A DNA stretch of 64,000 bases from Leptolyngbya sp. FACHB-8 (GTDB taxonomy: Bacteria > Cyanobacteriota > Cyanobacteriia > Elainellales > Elainellaceae): NCBI RefSeq assembly GCF_014695575.1, contig NZ_JACJOO010000095.1, positions 1 to 64,000 of the forward strand, in the 5' to 3' direction. Below are positions 31,670 through 41,492 of this stretch, one piece after another (position 1 is the stretch's first letter; every line of letters starts with the position of its first letter). The notes under the pieces were generated by a model. The model saw only the letters and a list, made by a program, of their open reading frames with translations. It searched no databases and was not told the origin of the DNA. The translations under genes were made by a program, and so were the position numbers.

Positions 31670-33178
31670 CTATCGGCTATAGAGCCGGGTGAGCGTGAGG
31701 AGGCGATCGCTCACGTCCTTCGTCAGCAAATCAGAGCTACGATAACGCCACCGCCAGTTTCCTGCATTGGTGCTGGGGTCATTCATGCGGGCACGGCCAT
31801 CCAGGCTCAGGATATCTTGCAGCGGAATAATGGCTAAATCCGCCACAGAGGCTAGAGCGGCGCGGATCAGAACCCAGTTGACTTCCTCAATTGCATCAAC
31901 ATTGGGATAGCCAAAATAGGTAGCCAGGAATTCTTTCTCGTGAGCGCTTGCGTTAGCCCACCATCCAAGGGCCGTATCGTTATCGTGGGTACCCGAATAA
32001 ACAACGCAGTTTTGAATGTAGTGATGGGGCAAGTGAGTACTCTTAGAGTCTTCGCTAAACGCAAACATGAGAATGCGCATCCCTGGGAATTCGAAGCGAT
32101 CGCGCATCTCCTCCACTTCAGGCGTGATAATTCCAAGGTCTTCGGCTAAGACTGGCAGTTTTCCTAATCGGCTTCCTAGCGTTTCAAAGAACTCATAGCC
32201 GGGAGCCGGAATCCATTCGCCATTAATGGCTGTTTCTTCGCCAGCGGGAACCTGCCAGTAGGCTTCAAAGCCCCGGAAGTGATCCACTCGCACAATATCG
32301 ACGTACTGGAGGGTTGCTTTAAAGCGTTTGATCCACCAATCGAACTGGGTTTCTTGCGATCGCTCCCAGGCGTATACCGGGTTGCCCCACAACTGCCCCG
32401 TCTCGCTAAAGTAGTCGGGTGGGACTCCAGCAATGTAAGCCGGTTCTAAAGTTTGGGGATCAAGTTTAAATAGCTCTGGATCGGCCCAAACGTCTGAACT
32501 GTTGTGGCACACATAGATGGAAATATCGCCAATGATCTTGATGTTGCGAGAATTGGCGTACTCCCGTAATTTCGACCACTGCTCAAAGAATTTGAATTGC
32601 AGGAATTGTTGAAATTGAATGCGTTCTTTTAGCGCCTGGCGCTGAGCATTAAGGGCATCAGGCTCTCGACGGGCGATCGCCTTCTCCCATTGGCTCCACG
32701 GCTTGCCATCATTGGCTTCCAACAACGCCATGAACAGTACAAAATCATCTAACCACCAGGATTGTTCCTGGCAAAACTGCTCAAATTGGGTCTTTTGATG
32801 ACCTGTCAGACTTTTTTGAAAGTGCTTAAAGGCTAACTCTAAATAGTTGAATTTATAAGGAATAACTTGATCAAATTCCACCCGGTCAGCATTGGCATTG
32901 GGTAGGGGGGACAGCTCATCCGCTTGCAGCAAACCCTCGTCAGCCAACTGCTCCAGGCTGATCAGCAACGGGTTTCCCGCAAACGTACTGAAGTTCATGA
33001 TGTAAGGGGAATGCTCATAACCTGTCGGACCCAGAGGGAGCACTTGCCACAAGGTTTGACCACTCCGCTCCAGAAAATCCACAAACTCATAAGCTGATTT
33101 TCCCAGGTCGCCAATTCCGAATGGGCTGGGTAAACAGGTTGGATGTAGCAGGATTCCGCTGGCTCGTTGAAAACGCAT
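31670..33178 (-). CDS. malQ: 4-alpha-glucanotransferase (amylomaltase), copy 1
   Basis: A GH77 enzyme that moves maltodextrin segments and releases glucose. The frame extends to 33292, but the start at 33178 (MRFQRASGILLHPTCLPSPF) matches the family N-terminus and gives 502 residues. The catalytic nucleophile is in DIVRVDHFRGFEAYW, the acid/base in LPVLAEDLGIITPEVE and the third carboxylate in YSGTHDNDTALGW. It is divergent from treS. A second, distinct malQ lies at 45.3 kb, so the trehalose cluster is bracketed by paralogues. A hairpin at 33235-33262 lies in its leader. Confidence 0.95.
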   Translation of the reverse strand: MRFQRASGILLHPTCLPSPFGIGDLGKSAYEFVDFLERSGQTLWQVLPLGPTGYEHSPYIMNFSTFAGNPLLISLEQLADEGLLQADELSPLPNANADRVEFDQVIPYKFNYLELAFKHFQKSLTGHQKTQFEQFCQEQSWWLDDFVLFMALLEANDGKPWSQWEKAIARREPDALNAQRQALKERIQFQQFLQFKFFEQWSKLREYANSRNIKIIGDISIYVCHNSSDVWADPELFKLDPQTLEPAYIAGVPPDYFSETGQLWGNPVYAWERSQETQFDWWIKRFKATLQYVDIVRVDHFRGFEAYWQVPAGEETAINGEWIPAPGYEFFETLGSRLGKLPVLAEDLGIITPEVEEMRDRFEFPGMRILMFAFSEDSKSTHLPHHYIQNCVVYSGTHDNDTALGWWANASAHEKEFLATYFGYPNVDAIEEVNWVLIRAALASVADLAIIPLQDILSLDGRARMNDPSTNAGNWRWRYRSSDLLTKDVSDRLLTLTRLYSR

Positions 33179-33234
33179 AGTGTTAGGAAATGCCCCAGGT
33201 TGACTTCGTGTTAAAACTACGGATTTACAGGTAG

Positions 33235-33262
33235 AAGTCGGAGTTCTAAAGAACTCCGACTT
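33235..33262. promoter_or_regulatory. Hairpin in the malQ/treS divergent region
   Basis: AAGTCGGAGTTC and GAACTCCGACTT form a perfect 12-bp stem with TAAA loop, 57-84 bases upstream of the malQ start. It could affect the malQ leader; no regulator site is recognised. Confidence 0.45.
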
Positions 33263-33484
33263 ATGAGAGCACGAGGCTTCTCGCGATCGCAACGCCCAAG
33301 CGATCGCTCACGTCTTGCAATCCACGATTATTGATTCTGCTTCAGCTTAATGACAGGGTGGGGATCTGCGCGATTGTCCATAGATATAATTTCACGCCTC
33401 TTTGCTAAAAAACTTCTCTTACTTTTGCTGGATGGGTAGTTCGAAAATCTCAGCTATTGTTCTACCAGAAATTTTTTTGTCGCA

Positions 33485-36400
33485 TTGGTAGGCTTAATCT
33501 TGAAAGATAACTCCCTCTGGTTCAAGGATGCCGTTATTTATGAAATCTCCGTTCGAGCTTTTGCTGATAGTAATGGGGACGGTATTGGAGATTTCCGCGG
33601 CCTCACTGAAAGACTAGATTATCTGCAAGAGTTAGGAGTTACCGCGCTCTGGATCTTGCCATTCTTCCCTTCGCCACTGCGAGACGATGGCTATGATATT
33701 GCTGATTACACCAGTATTAATCCGATCTACGGCACCCTGGAAGATTTCAAAGAACTTTTAGATGCTGCTCATCAGCGAGATATTCGCATCATTATCGAGC
33801 TGATTATTAATCATACTTCCGATCAGCATCCCTGGTTTCAACGTGCCCGTCGAGCACCAAAAGGAAGCCCCGAAAGAGACTTTTATGTATGGAGTGATAC
33901 TCCCGAAAAGTATTCAGAAGCCCGAATTATTTTTCAGGATTTCGAATCATCGAATTGGGCCTGGGATCCTATTGCGAAAGCCTATTACTGGCACCGTTTC
34001 TATTCTCACCAACCCGACTTAAATTATGATAATTTAGCGGTTCACCAGGCTGTGTTTGACACTCTGGACTTCTGGTTGGATTTGGGGGTGGATGGCTTAC
34101 GAATGGATGCGGTGCCCTACCTCTATGAACGAGAGGGTACAAACTGTGAAAACCTGCCAGAAACCCATGCGTTTCTGAAGAAACTTCGCAAGCATGTTGA
34201 TGAGAAATTTCCCAGCCGGATGCTATTGGCGGAAGCCAATCAATGGCCAGAAGATGCCGCTTATTACTACGGTAATGGCGATGAGTGCCATATGAATTTC
34301 CATTTTCCGTTGATGCCACGGTTATTCATGGCATTGCGGATGGAAGATAACTTCCCAATCGTGGATATTTTGCAGCAAACGCCTGAAATTCCTGATAATT
34401 GTCAGTGGGGTTTGTTTCTGCGAAATCACGACGAATTAACGCTAGAAATGGTCACCGATGAAGATCGGGATTACATGTATCGCGTCTATGCCCAGGATCC
34501 CGAGATGCGGTTGAACCAGGGGATTCGTCGAAGACTCGCACCTTTGCTAGGGAACGATCGCCGTCAAATCGAATTGTTGAACAGTTTGCTGCTCTCATTA
34601 CCCGGAACCCCCGTGTTGTATTACGGGGATGAGATTGGCATGGGCGACAACATTTATTTGGGCGATCGCAACGGTGTTCGCACTCCCATGCAATGGACTC
34701 CTGACCGCAACGCAGGCTTTAGCCGTGCGAATCCTCATCGTCTTTTCCTGCCCTTAATTGTGGAGTCGGAGTATCACTACAACACCGTCAATGTCGAGGC
34801 TCAGCGGGCTAATCCAAACTCGCTTTTGAATTCCATGAAACGCTTGCTTGCGACGCGCAAACGTCTTCAAGCATTTACCCGAGGCGATTTTCAGCTATTA
34901 CATTCAGACAACCGTAAAGTCTTTGCCTTTACGCGAACCTTTGAAGACGAACAAATCCTTGTAGTCGCTAATCTTTCGCGATTTGTTCAAACTGCAGAAC
35001 TGGATCTAACGGCTTTTCAAGGGCGAATTCCCATCGAAGTATTTGGGCGAACAGAGTTTCCGCCCATTCACGACGCGCCTTACTTCCTGAGTGTTGGTCC
35101 TTATGCAATTTACTGGTTCACGTTGAAGCTGACACCGGCCGCATTAACCGCCAAACCCCAAACAGAAATTCCTACCTGGGTAATCGCAGGCCAGTGGCAA
35201 TCGGTATTCTTGAAAGCGGACTTGAAGAATCGCTTAGAAACATACTTACCCGAATATTTGTCTGGTTTTCGCTGGTTTAATACGGCAAATCAGGCCGTGC
35301 AAGCTGCCCATATCAACGAGGCGATCGCCCTTCCCTATAAGGATAGTGCGGCCTATATGGTCTCATTACAGATTGACTATATCAAGGGCGATTCAAAAAC
35401 TTATTTGCTGTTTTTGGGATACGCCGAGGATGAACAGGCAATTCATTTATTAGCGGAAAGCCCAGAGTCGGTTGTTGCAAGGTTGCGAACTTCCGATAGT
35501 GAAGGAGTTGCCGTGTTGTTCAATGCGATCGCCGACAAACTCTTCCTCACATCCTTACTCAGCAGCATTACCCAAAATCACACCTTTAAGGGAATGGCTG
35601 GAGGCCTGACCGCAAAGGCCACAGAATTACTTGAACCGTTAAGTCAAGGTCATGAAAATGGAGATGCATTTCTCCTTAAAGGAGAGCATTGCAATACCTC
35701 CATAATTTACTGCGACTCTGTTGGAGGCAGTGCTTCCTCTTACTTAATTTTGAAATTATTCCGCAAGGTCGAGGAAGGCATTAATCCAGATTTGGAGATT
35801 CGCCGCTTCCTGGACAAACACAATTTTGAAAACATCACATCTATTGCTGGCTATCTAGAGTACCGTCGACCCAGCGGCCCGGTATCAACCATCGGTATTT
35901 TGCAACAGTATATTCCTGATGCACGGAATACTTGGGACTATACTCTAGACAGCCTACGCGATTACTTTGAACAGATTATTGTACATCAAGCCGATCTTGA
36001 TATCTTTCCTATTTTGCCGACGAATCTCCTGGAATTACAAGCGATATTTGAGCGAGACCCGGCTGAAATCATTGCGGAATTTCCGGCATCTCGAATAATT
36101 GGTGCTTATCTAGCAAATGTCCAATTATTAGGGCAACGGACGGCAGAGTTGCATGTTGCACTGGCATCTGATGTTAATGATCCAGACTTTGCGCCTGAGC
36201 CATTCAGCGGATTTTATCAACGCTCTATTTATCAGTATTCTCGGAATCTAGTCGGCCAGGTTTTTTGGCAACTTAAGGAACAATTACCCGCACTACCTGA
36301 GCATGGTCAGACCTTAGCTCAAAAGATTTTGGGGCAGCACCAGAACTACCTGGATCGCTTTCGGCTAATCCTCGATCAAAAGATTAGTGCGATGCGAACC

Positions 36401-36850
36401 CGTTATCACGGTGAATATCATTTAGGTCAGGTTCTCTACACAGGAAAAGACTTTTTTATTATTGATTTCGAGGGAGACCCAAGCCGAAATGTGAGTGAGC
36501 GGCGTATGAAGCGATCGCCCCTCCGAGACGTCGCGAGTATGCTGCAATCCTTCTATTATGCTGCTAGCGTCGCGTTCCAAAGTGAGTTAGAAAGTGGCAT
36601 CATTCATTCCGAGCAATCTGCTCAAATGCAGCAGTGGGTACAATTCTGGATTTCGTGGGTTAGTGCTGCATTTCTCCATTCCTATCTGACAACAGCTCGT
36701 AATGGAACATTCTTGCCAAAGACTCAGCAGGAGTTGAAAGCTTTGTTGGATAACTATCTCTTGGAGAAAGCAATTTATGATCTGGGATATGAACTGAATC
36801 GCCCTTCGGAAAGTACAACAATCCTGTTGCAACGAATTCTAGAACTCTAG
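33485..36850 (+). CDS. treS: Trehalose synthase / maltokinase fusion (TreS-Mak)
   Basis: An 1121-residue bifunctional enzyme. Residues 8-560 form a GH13 TreS domain (AVIYEISVRAFADSNGDGIG, ELIINHTSDQHPWF, DGLRMDAVPYLY, LLAEANQWPED, LRNHDELTLEMVTDEDRDYM) that interconverts maltose and trehalose. Residues 580-1121 form a maltokinase domain with HGEYHLGQVL and IIDFEGDPSRNVSERRMKRS, which makes maltose 1-phosphate. The usual HGD catalytic Asp reads Glu here. The start appears to be TTG at 33485, though TTG at 33500 is also possible. No glgE, the usual user of maltose 1-phosphate, is in the window. Confidence 0.93.
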   Translation: MVGLILKDNSLWFKDAVIYEISVRAFADSNGDGIGDFRGLTERLDYLQELGVTALWILPFFPSPLRDDGYDIADYTSINPIYGTLEDFKELLDAAHQRDIRIIIELIINHTSDQHPWFQRARRAPKGSPERDFYVWSDTPEKYSEARIIFQDFESSNWAWDPIAKAYYWHRFYSHQPDLNYDNLAVHQAVFDTLDFWLDLGVDGLRMDAVPYLYEREGTNCENLPETHAFLKKLRKHVDEKFPSRMLLAEANQWPEDAAYYYGNGDECHMNFHFPLMPRLFMALRMEDNFPIVDILQQTPEIPDNCQWGLFLRNHDELTLEMVTDEDRDYMYRVYAQDPEMRLNQGIRRRLAPLLGNDRRQIELLNSLLLSLPGTPVLYYGDEIGMGDNIYLGDRNGVRTPMQWTPDRNAGFSRANPHRLFLPLIVESEYHYNTVNVEAQRANPNSLLNSMKRLLATRKRLQAFTRGDFQLLHSDNRKVFAFTRTFEDEQILVVANLSRFVQTAELDLTAFQGRIPIEVFGRTEFPPIHDAPYFLSVGPYAIYWFTLKLTPAALTAKPQTEIPTWVIAGQWQSVFLKADLKNRLETYLPEYLSGFRWFNTANQAVQAAHINEAIALPYKDSAAYMVSLQIDYIKGDSKTYLLFLGYAEDEQAIHLLAESPESVVARLRTSDSEGVAVLFNAIADKLFLTSLLSSITQNHTFKGMAGGLTAKATELLEPLSQGHENGDAFLLKGEHCNTSIIYCDSVGGSASSYLILKLFRKVEEGINPDLEIRRFLDKHNFENITSIAGYLEYRRPSGPVSTIGILQQYIPDARNTWDYTLDSLRDYFEQIIVHQADLDIFPILPTNLLELQAIFERDPAEIIAEFPASRIIGAYLANVQLLGQRTAELHVALASDVNDPDFAPEPFSGFYQRSIYQYSRNLVGQVFWQLKEQLPALPEHGQTLAQKILGQHQNYLDRFRLILDQKISAMRTRYHGEYHLGQVLYTGKDFFIIDFEGDPSRNVSERRMKRSPLRDVASMLQSFYYAASVAFQSELESGIIHSEQSAQMQQWVQFWISWVSAAFLHSYLTTARNGTFLPKTQQELKALLDNYLLEKAIYDLGYELNRPSESTTILLQRILEL

Positions 36851-37407
36851 TACTTCATGATGTAAATCAACTTAGGAGATTTACAGTAATGAAATTACCC
36901 CCAGAATGTTGGTGCTTTGCCCGCGAAGCGGGCAAAGCACCAACATTCTGGGTAAATTCTTATGCAGAAACCTCCTTACGTTTAGTGGTCTGGGGGTAAA
37001 GCCCTCACACCACTAAACACGGGTAAACTTAAGCTGCCGAGTACTACTGTGTATTTTGAATCTGGCTGGAGGAGGTGTCTTTTCGTGCGCTTCGTGCACA
37101 AAAAAAATCTTTAAAACCTCGGGCATAGACCTAAAGGTACAGGTCGCAACCTTCATCTTAATGGGTCATTCGATAAGTCTTAGATACATATAAAGAAGTA
37201 GTCAGAACTTCTAATAGAAATCTTATTACAACTGTAGACGGATAGGCATTTCGAGCGGGGATCGCTATTGTTCTAGGGTAGGTTTTCCGTGATGTTAGAA
37301 GCGCTCTAGTTAATGTGAATGCTACCTAGAAGCATTCGCTCTTTAGCTCTTTATCTACCTCGTTGTATTACTTTTAACACTTCAAATTCTTGCCGGAAAG
37401 TATCCCT
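36851..37407. other. Spacer between treS and glgX with hairpins
   Basis: About 550 bases without a gene. It has a 23-bp hairpin at 36901-36950, a looser one GTTTAGTGGT…ACCACTAAAC (about 36979-37018), and CGTGCGCTTCGTGCAC near 37085. The glgX operon promoter should lie in the AT-rich second half. Confidence 0.6.
36901..36950. terminator. Terminator hairpin after treS
   Basis: CCAGAATGTTGGTGCTTTGC and its complement form a stem capped by GCGAAGC (36923-36929), 50 bases past the treS stop. Confidence 0.7.
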
Positions 37408-39531
37408 ATGTATGTACCTCTGTGGCCTGGTAATGTCTATCCTTTAGGGGCCTATTGGGATGGTAAAGGAACAAATTTTGCTCTTTTTTCTGAAAATGCT
37501 ACTGGAGTTGAATTGTGCTTGTTTGATCGGAATGATCAAGAAACTCGAATTCACCTAACAGAAGTTAATACATTTGTTTGGCATGGTTATTTGCCAGGAA
37601 TAGGGCCTGGGCAACGTTATGGCTATCGGGTTCATGGCCCTTATGATCCCGCTAGAGGCTTCCGTTTTAATCCCAATAAACTTTTAATTGATCCCTATGC
37701 TAAAGCCATTGATGGGGATGTAAAAAATGGGCCAGAAATTTTTGGATATGATTGGAACCATCCAGATAGAGACCTATCTTTCTCTGACTTAGATAGCGCT
37801 CCTCTTGTTCCCAAATCGGTTGTTGTTGATCAATCATTTGATTGGGAAGGCGATAAACTTTTGCGTACTCCCTGGCATGAAACAATTATCTACGAAGTTC
37901 ATGTCAAAGGTTTTACAAAGCTGCATCCAGATATTCCTGAAGAACTACGGGGAACTTATGCAGGCATGGCCCATCCGGCTACGATTGAACACCTGCAAAA
38001 GTTGGGAGTTAGTGCTGTTGAATTACTACCCATTCACCACTTCTTATCCTACCCAGGTCACCTAGCAGATAAGGGATTGAAAAATTACTGGGGCTACGAT
38101 TCCCTTAACTTTTTCTCGCCTCATGCAGCCTATAGTGCAAGTGGCACGTTAGGGGAGCAGGTAACAGAATTTAAGGAGATGGTTAAGGCCCTGCATCGTG
38201 CAGGTATCGAAGTCATTCTCGACGTTGTTTACAACCATACAGGGGAAGGAAATCATAACGGCCCGACCCTTTCATTCCGGGGTATTGATAACAGCCATTA
38301 TTACCGTCTGGTGCCAGGTGATGAGCGCTATTACATGGACTTTACCGGCTGTGGTAATTCCTTCTATATGCGCCATCCTCAGGTGTTGAAACTCATTACC
38401 GACAGCTTGCGGTATTGGGTGACGGAAATGCATGTGGATGGTTTCCGCTTTGACCTGGCATCTGCCCTTGCTCGAGAGTTGTACGAAGTCAATAGTCTGG
38501 CTGCCTTCTTTGACATCATCCATCAAGACCCAATATTGGCCGATGTGAAACTGATTGCCGAGCCGTGGGATGTGGGAGATGGTGGTTATCAAGTTGGAAA
38601 CTTCCCGGTTCTTTGGTCTGAATGGAATGGTAAATATCGTGATACCGTACGAGACTTTTGGCGCGGTGAAGATGAAACATTGGGAGAATTTGCCTATCGT
38701 TTGACGGGCAGCCCTGACCTCTATTTCCAACAGAATGGTCGGCGTCCCAATGCCAGCATTAACTTCATTACGGCCCACGATGGTTTCACGTTGAATGATT
38801 TGGTTAGTTATAACCAAAAGTACAACGAAGCCAATGGTGAAAATAGCCAGGATGGAGAGGATCATAATCGTTCCTGGAACTGTGGGGTTGAAGGGGAAAC
38901 GGATGACCTGGAAGTGCTGCAACTGCGGGAACGACAGCGGCGGAATTTTCTCACAACGTTGATGTTGTCGCAGGGGATTCCTATGTTGCTGGGAGGCGAT
39001 GAGCTAGGGCGATCGCAAAAGGGCAACAACAATGGTTACTGCCAGGACAATGAAGTTTCCTGGTTCAATTGGGAGTTAGCAACCGGCAATGAAGAATTAG
39101 TTAACTTCTGTCGTGAACTCATTCACTTCCGCCGTCAGCATCCTGTTTTTCGCCGCCGCAAATGGTTCCAGGGACAAGCGATTCGTGGAGTATCCGATAT
39201 TGGTTGGTATGACCCTGATGGAACCGAGCACACCGAAGAGGAATGGCAGGAAGGATATACCAAGATCATTGCCGTTTTTCTGAATGGCGATCGCATTCCT
39301 AGCCCTGGCCCACAGGGACAAAAAATTAGGGACGACAGCTTTTTGCTGCTGTTCAATGCTTACTGGGAGACGATCGAATTTACCCTTCCCCATGCCATGC
39401 CGGATAAACATTGGCAGATGGTTATTGATACAAAAGAGCCTCGTTTCATCCGAGAAGAGCGAATTTTCAGTGCCGATCAAGCGGTTCCTCTAACGGGGCG
39501 ATCGATTGTTGTTTTGCAGCAGTTAATTTAG
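37408..39531 (+). CDS. glgX: Glycogen debranching enzyme GlgX (isoamylase type)
   Basis: A 707-residue GH13 enzyme that removes alpha-1,6 branches from glycogen. The frame opens with TTG at 37390, but ATG at 37408 (MYVPLWPGNVYPLGAYWDGK) with GGAAAG upstream is a better start. Residues 10-110 form a CBM48 domain (GTNFALFSENATGVELCLFD). Catalytic motifs are DVVYNHTGEG, DGFRFDLASALARE (nucleophile), LIAEPWDVGDGGYQ (acid/base) and ITAHDGFTLNDLVSYN. It heads the glgX-treZ-treY-LLM-malQ operon and supplies linear maltodextrin for TreY. Confidence 0.95.
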   Translation: MYVPLWPGNVYPLGAYWDGKGTNFALFSENATGVELCLFDRNDQETRIHLTEVNTFVWHGYLPGIGPGQRYGYRVHGPYDPARGFRFNPNKLLIDPYAKAIDGDVKNGPEIFGYDWNHPDRDLSFSDLDSAPLVPKSVVVDQSFDWEGDKLLRTPWHETIIYEVHVKGFTKLHPDIPEELRGTYAGMAHPATIEHLQKLGVSAVELLPIHHFLSYPGHLADKGLKNYWGYDSLNFFSPHAAYSASGTLGEQVTEFKEMVKALHRAGIEVILDVVYNHTGEGNHNGPTLSFRGIDNSHYYRLVPGDERYYMDFTGCGNSFYMRHPQVLKLITDSLRYWVTEMHVDGFRFDLASALARELYEVNSLAAFFDIIHQDPILADVKLIAEPWDVGDGGYQVGNFPVLWSEWNGKYRDTVRDFWRGEDETLGEFAYRLTGSPDLYFQQNGRRPNASINFITAHDGFTLNDLVSYNQKYNEANGENSQDGEDHNRSWNCGVEGETDDLEVLQLRERQRRNFLTTLMLSQGIPMLLGGDELGRSQKGNNNGYCQDNEVSWFNWELATGNEELVNFCRELIHFRRQHPVFRRRKWFQGQAIRGVSDIGWYDPDGTEHTEEEWQEGYTKIIAVFLNGDRIPSPGPQGQKIRDDSFLLLFNAYWETIEFTLPHAMPDKHWQMVIDTKEPRFIREERIFSADQAVPLTGRSIVVLQQLI

Positions 39532-39598
39532 GTGATTGGCTAAGCCATCTCAACGGAAATCACCCCTATATCTCATTCACCAAGGAACACTATTCACC

Positions 39599-41458
39599 AT
39601 GCAAGTTGGAGCTAATTATTTAGGTCAAGGCCAGTGCGAATTTACCCTTTGGGGGCCCAATTTAGACTCCGTTGCGGTGCAACTGGTTTCTGACAATAAT
39701 CGCTTGATTCCCATGGAGCGGCAGGAGGGAGGATATTGGAAGGCGATCGCCTCCATCCAACCGGGCACCAACTATTTCTATCAACTCAATGGTGGAGATG
39801 GAAGACCCGACCCGGCATCCCACTACCAGCCCGAAGGCGTCCATGGCCCTTCCCAGGTTGTTGATCACCAATTTGATTGGACAGATCAGAACTGGAAAGG
39901 TGTTCCTCTGGAATCCATGATTGTCTACGAACTTCATGTGGGCACTTTCACGCCCGAAGGCACCTTCGAAGCCATTATCCCCCGGCTCAAAGACCTGAAG
40001 GAACTGGGTGTAACGGCGATCGAAATCATGCCCATTTCCCAGTTTCCGGGCGACCATCCCCCCAATGAAGCGAACCAGGGGCATGACTACCGCAACTGGG
40101 GCTATGACGGTACCTATCTGTATTCGTCCCAAAATTCCTATGGTGGCCCTGAAGGGCTGAAACGCCTGGTTGATGCCTGCCACCAGGAAGGAATTGCGTT
40201 GATTCTGGATGTGGTTTACAACCACTTTGGTCCTGAAGGAAATTACATCAGTTTGTATGGGCCTTACTTTACTGAAGTCTACCTAACGCCCTGGGGAAGT
40301 GCGGTTAATTTCGACGACAAACATAGTCCGGATGTTCGTAATTTCTTCATTCAGAATGCATTGCATTGGTTGCGGCATTATCACATTGACGGGCTGCGGT
40401 TAGATGCCGTTCATGCCATCTACGATTTGGGCGCATTTCATATTCTGGAGGAGCTTTCTGAGAATGTTGCAGCGCTTTCAAAAGAGATGGGGCGTGAGCT
40501 GTACTTAATCGCTGAGAGTGATTTAAACGACCCTCAAATTGTCCGCCCCGCTGATGCAGGGGGATATGGAATGCATGCCCAGTGGAGCGATGATTTGCAC
40601 CACTCGTTGTATTCATTGCTGACGGGCGATCGCTCCGGTTACTACCAGGACTACGGCAAGTGCGAACATCTAGCAAAAGCTATTCAGAACAACTTCGTTT
40701 ATGACTGGCAATATTCGCCATTCCGCCAACGAAATCATGGGCGATCGTCCAGGGGTTGCTCACCCTCACAATTTATAGTTTGTATTCAGAACCATGACCA
40801 GGTTGGGAACCAGATGATGGGCGATCGCCTATCCAAGCTCGTTTCCTACGAAGCTTTAAAGCTGGCAGCCGGAACGATTCTTCTATCTCCCTATACTCCC
40901 ATGCTCTTCATGGGCGAGGAATATGGTGAGGAACTGCCCTTTACCTATTTCGTGAGCCATTCCGACCCAGACCTCATCAAAGCTGTTCGGGAAGGCCGAA
41001 AGCGGGAGTTTGCTGACTTTCATGCCGAAGGAGAACCGCTAGATCCAGAAGCGGTAGAAACTTATCTTCTATGCAAACTAAATTGGGAAAAACGCAAGGA
41101 GGGTAAGCATCAAACCCTGTGGTCTTTCTATCAACATCTGATTCAGCTTCGTAACTCTCTTCCGCCGCTTCTCCAACGCGATTTTGACAGTATTGAAGCG
41201 GGCTGTGATGAAGACAAGAAACTGGTCTGGTGGCGTCGTTGGAATGGAACTCGCCAGCTCGTTGCTTTACTGAACTTCAATCAGGAAGCCATTACCTTTG
41301 AGCCCTTGCTAACTGTCTTGAGGGGACACAAAATTTTGGATTCAGCCGAGCAGAAATGGGCAGGCCCGGGATCGTCGGCTCCTGAGCAGTTGGAGCCTGG
41401 AAAACAAGCTAATTTACCCCCTCTGAGTTTTGTGTTGTACGAGTCCGAGAAGGTTTAA
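39599..41458 (+). CDS. treZ: Malto-oligosyltrehalose trehalohydrolase
   Basis: A GH13 enzyme that cuts trehalose from malto-oligosyltrehalose. The frame begins with TTG at 39536, but similarity to the family starts at ATG 39599 (MQVGANYLGQGQCEFTLWGP), which gives 619 residues. A CBM48-like N-terminal domain precedes the catalytic barrel. LDVVYNHFGPEGNYISLYGP, DGLRLDAVHAIYD (nucleophile), LYLIAESDLNDPQIV (acid/base) and IQNHDQVGNQMMGDR are all present. It follows glgX by 67 bases (or four, if TTG is used) and precedes treY by 34. Confidence 0.94.
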   Translation: MQVGANYLGQGQCEFTLWGPNLDSVAVQLVSDNNRLIPMERQEGGYWKAIASIQPGTNYFYQLNGGDGRPDPASHYQPEGVHGPSQVVDHQFDWTDQNWKGVPLESMIVYELHVGTFTPEGTFEAIIPRLKDLKELGVTAIEIMPISQFPGDHPPNEANQGHDYRNWGYDGTYLYSSQNSYGGPEGLKRLVDACHQEGIALILDVVYNHFGPEGNYISLYGPYFTEVYLTPWGSAVNFDDKHSPDVRNFFIQNALHWLRHYHIDGLRLDAVHAIYDLGAFHILEELSENVAALSKEMGRELYLIAESDLNDPQIVRPADAGGYGMHAQWSDDLHHSLYSLLTGDRSGYYQDYGKCEHLAKAIQNNFVYDWQYSPFRQRNHGRSSRGCSPSQFIVCIQNHDQVGNQMMGDRLSKLVSYEALKLAAGTILLSPYTPMLFMGEEYGEELPFTYFVSHSDPDLIKAVREGRKREFADFHAEGEPLDPEAVETYLLCKLNWEKRKEGKHQTLWSFYQHLIQLRNSLPPLLQRDFDSIEAGCDEDKKLVWWRRWNGTRQLVALLNFNQEAITFEPLLTVLRGHKILDSAEQKWAGPGSSAPEQLEPGKQANLPPLSFVLYESEKV

Positions 41459-41492
41459 AGCAACTACCCATTCCTATACTCTCTAACCTCCT

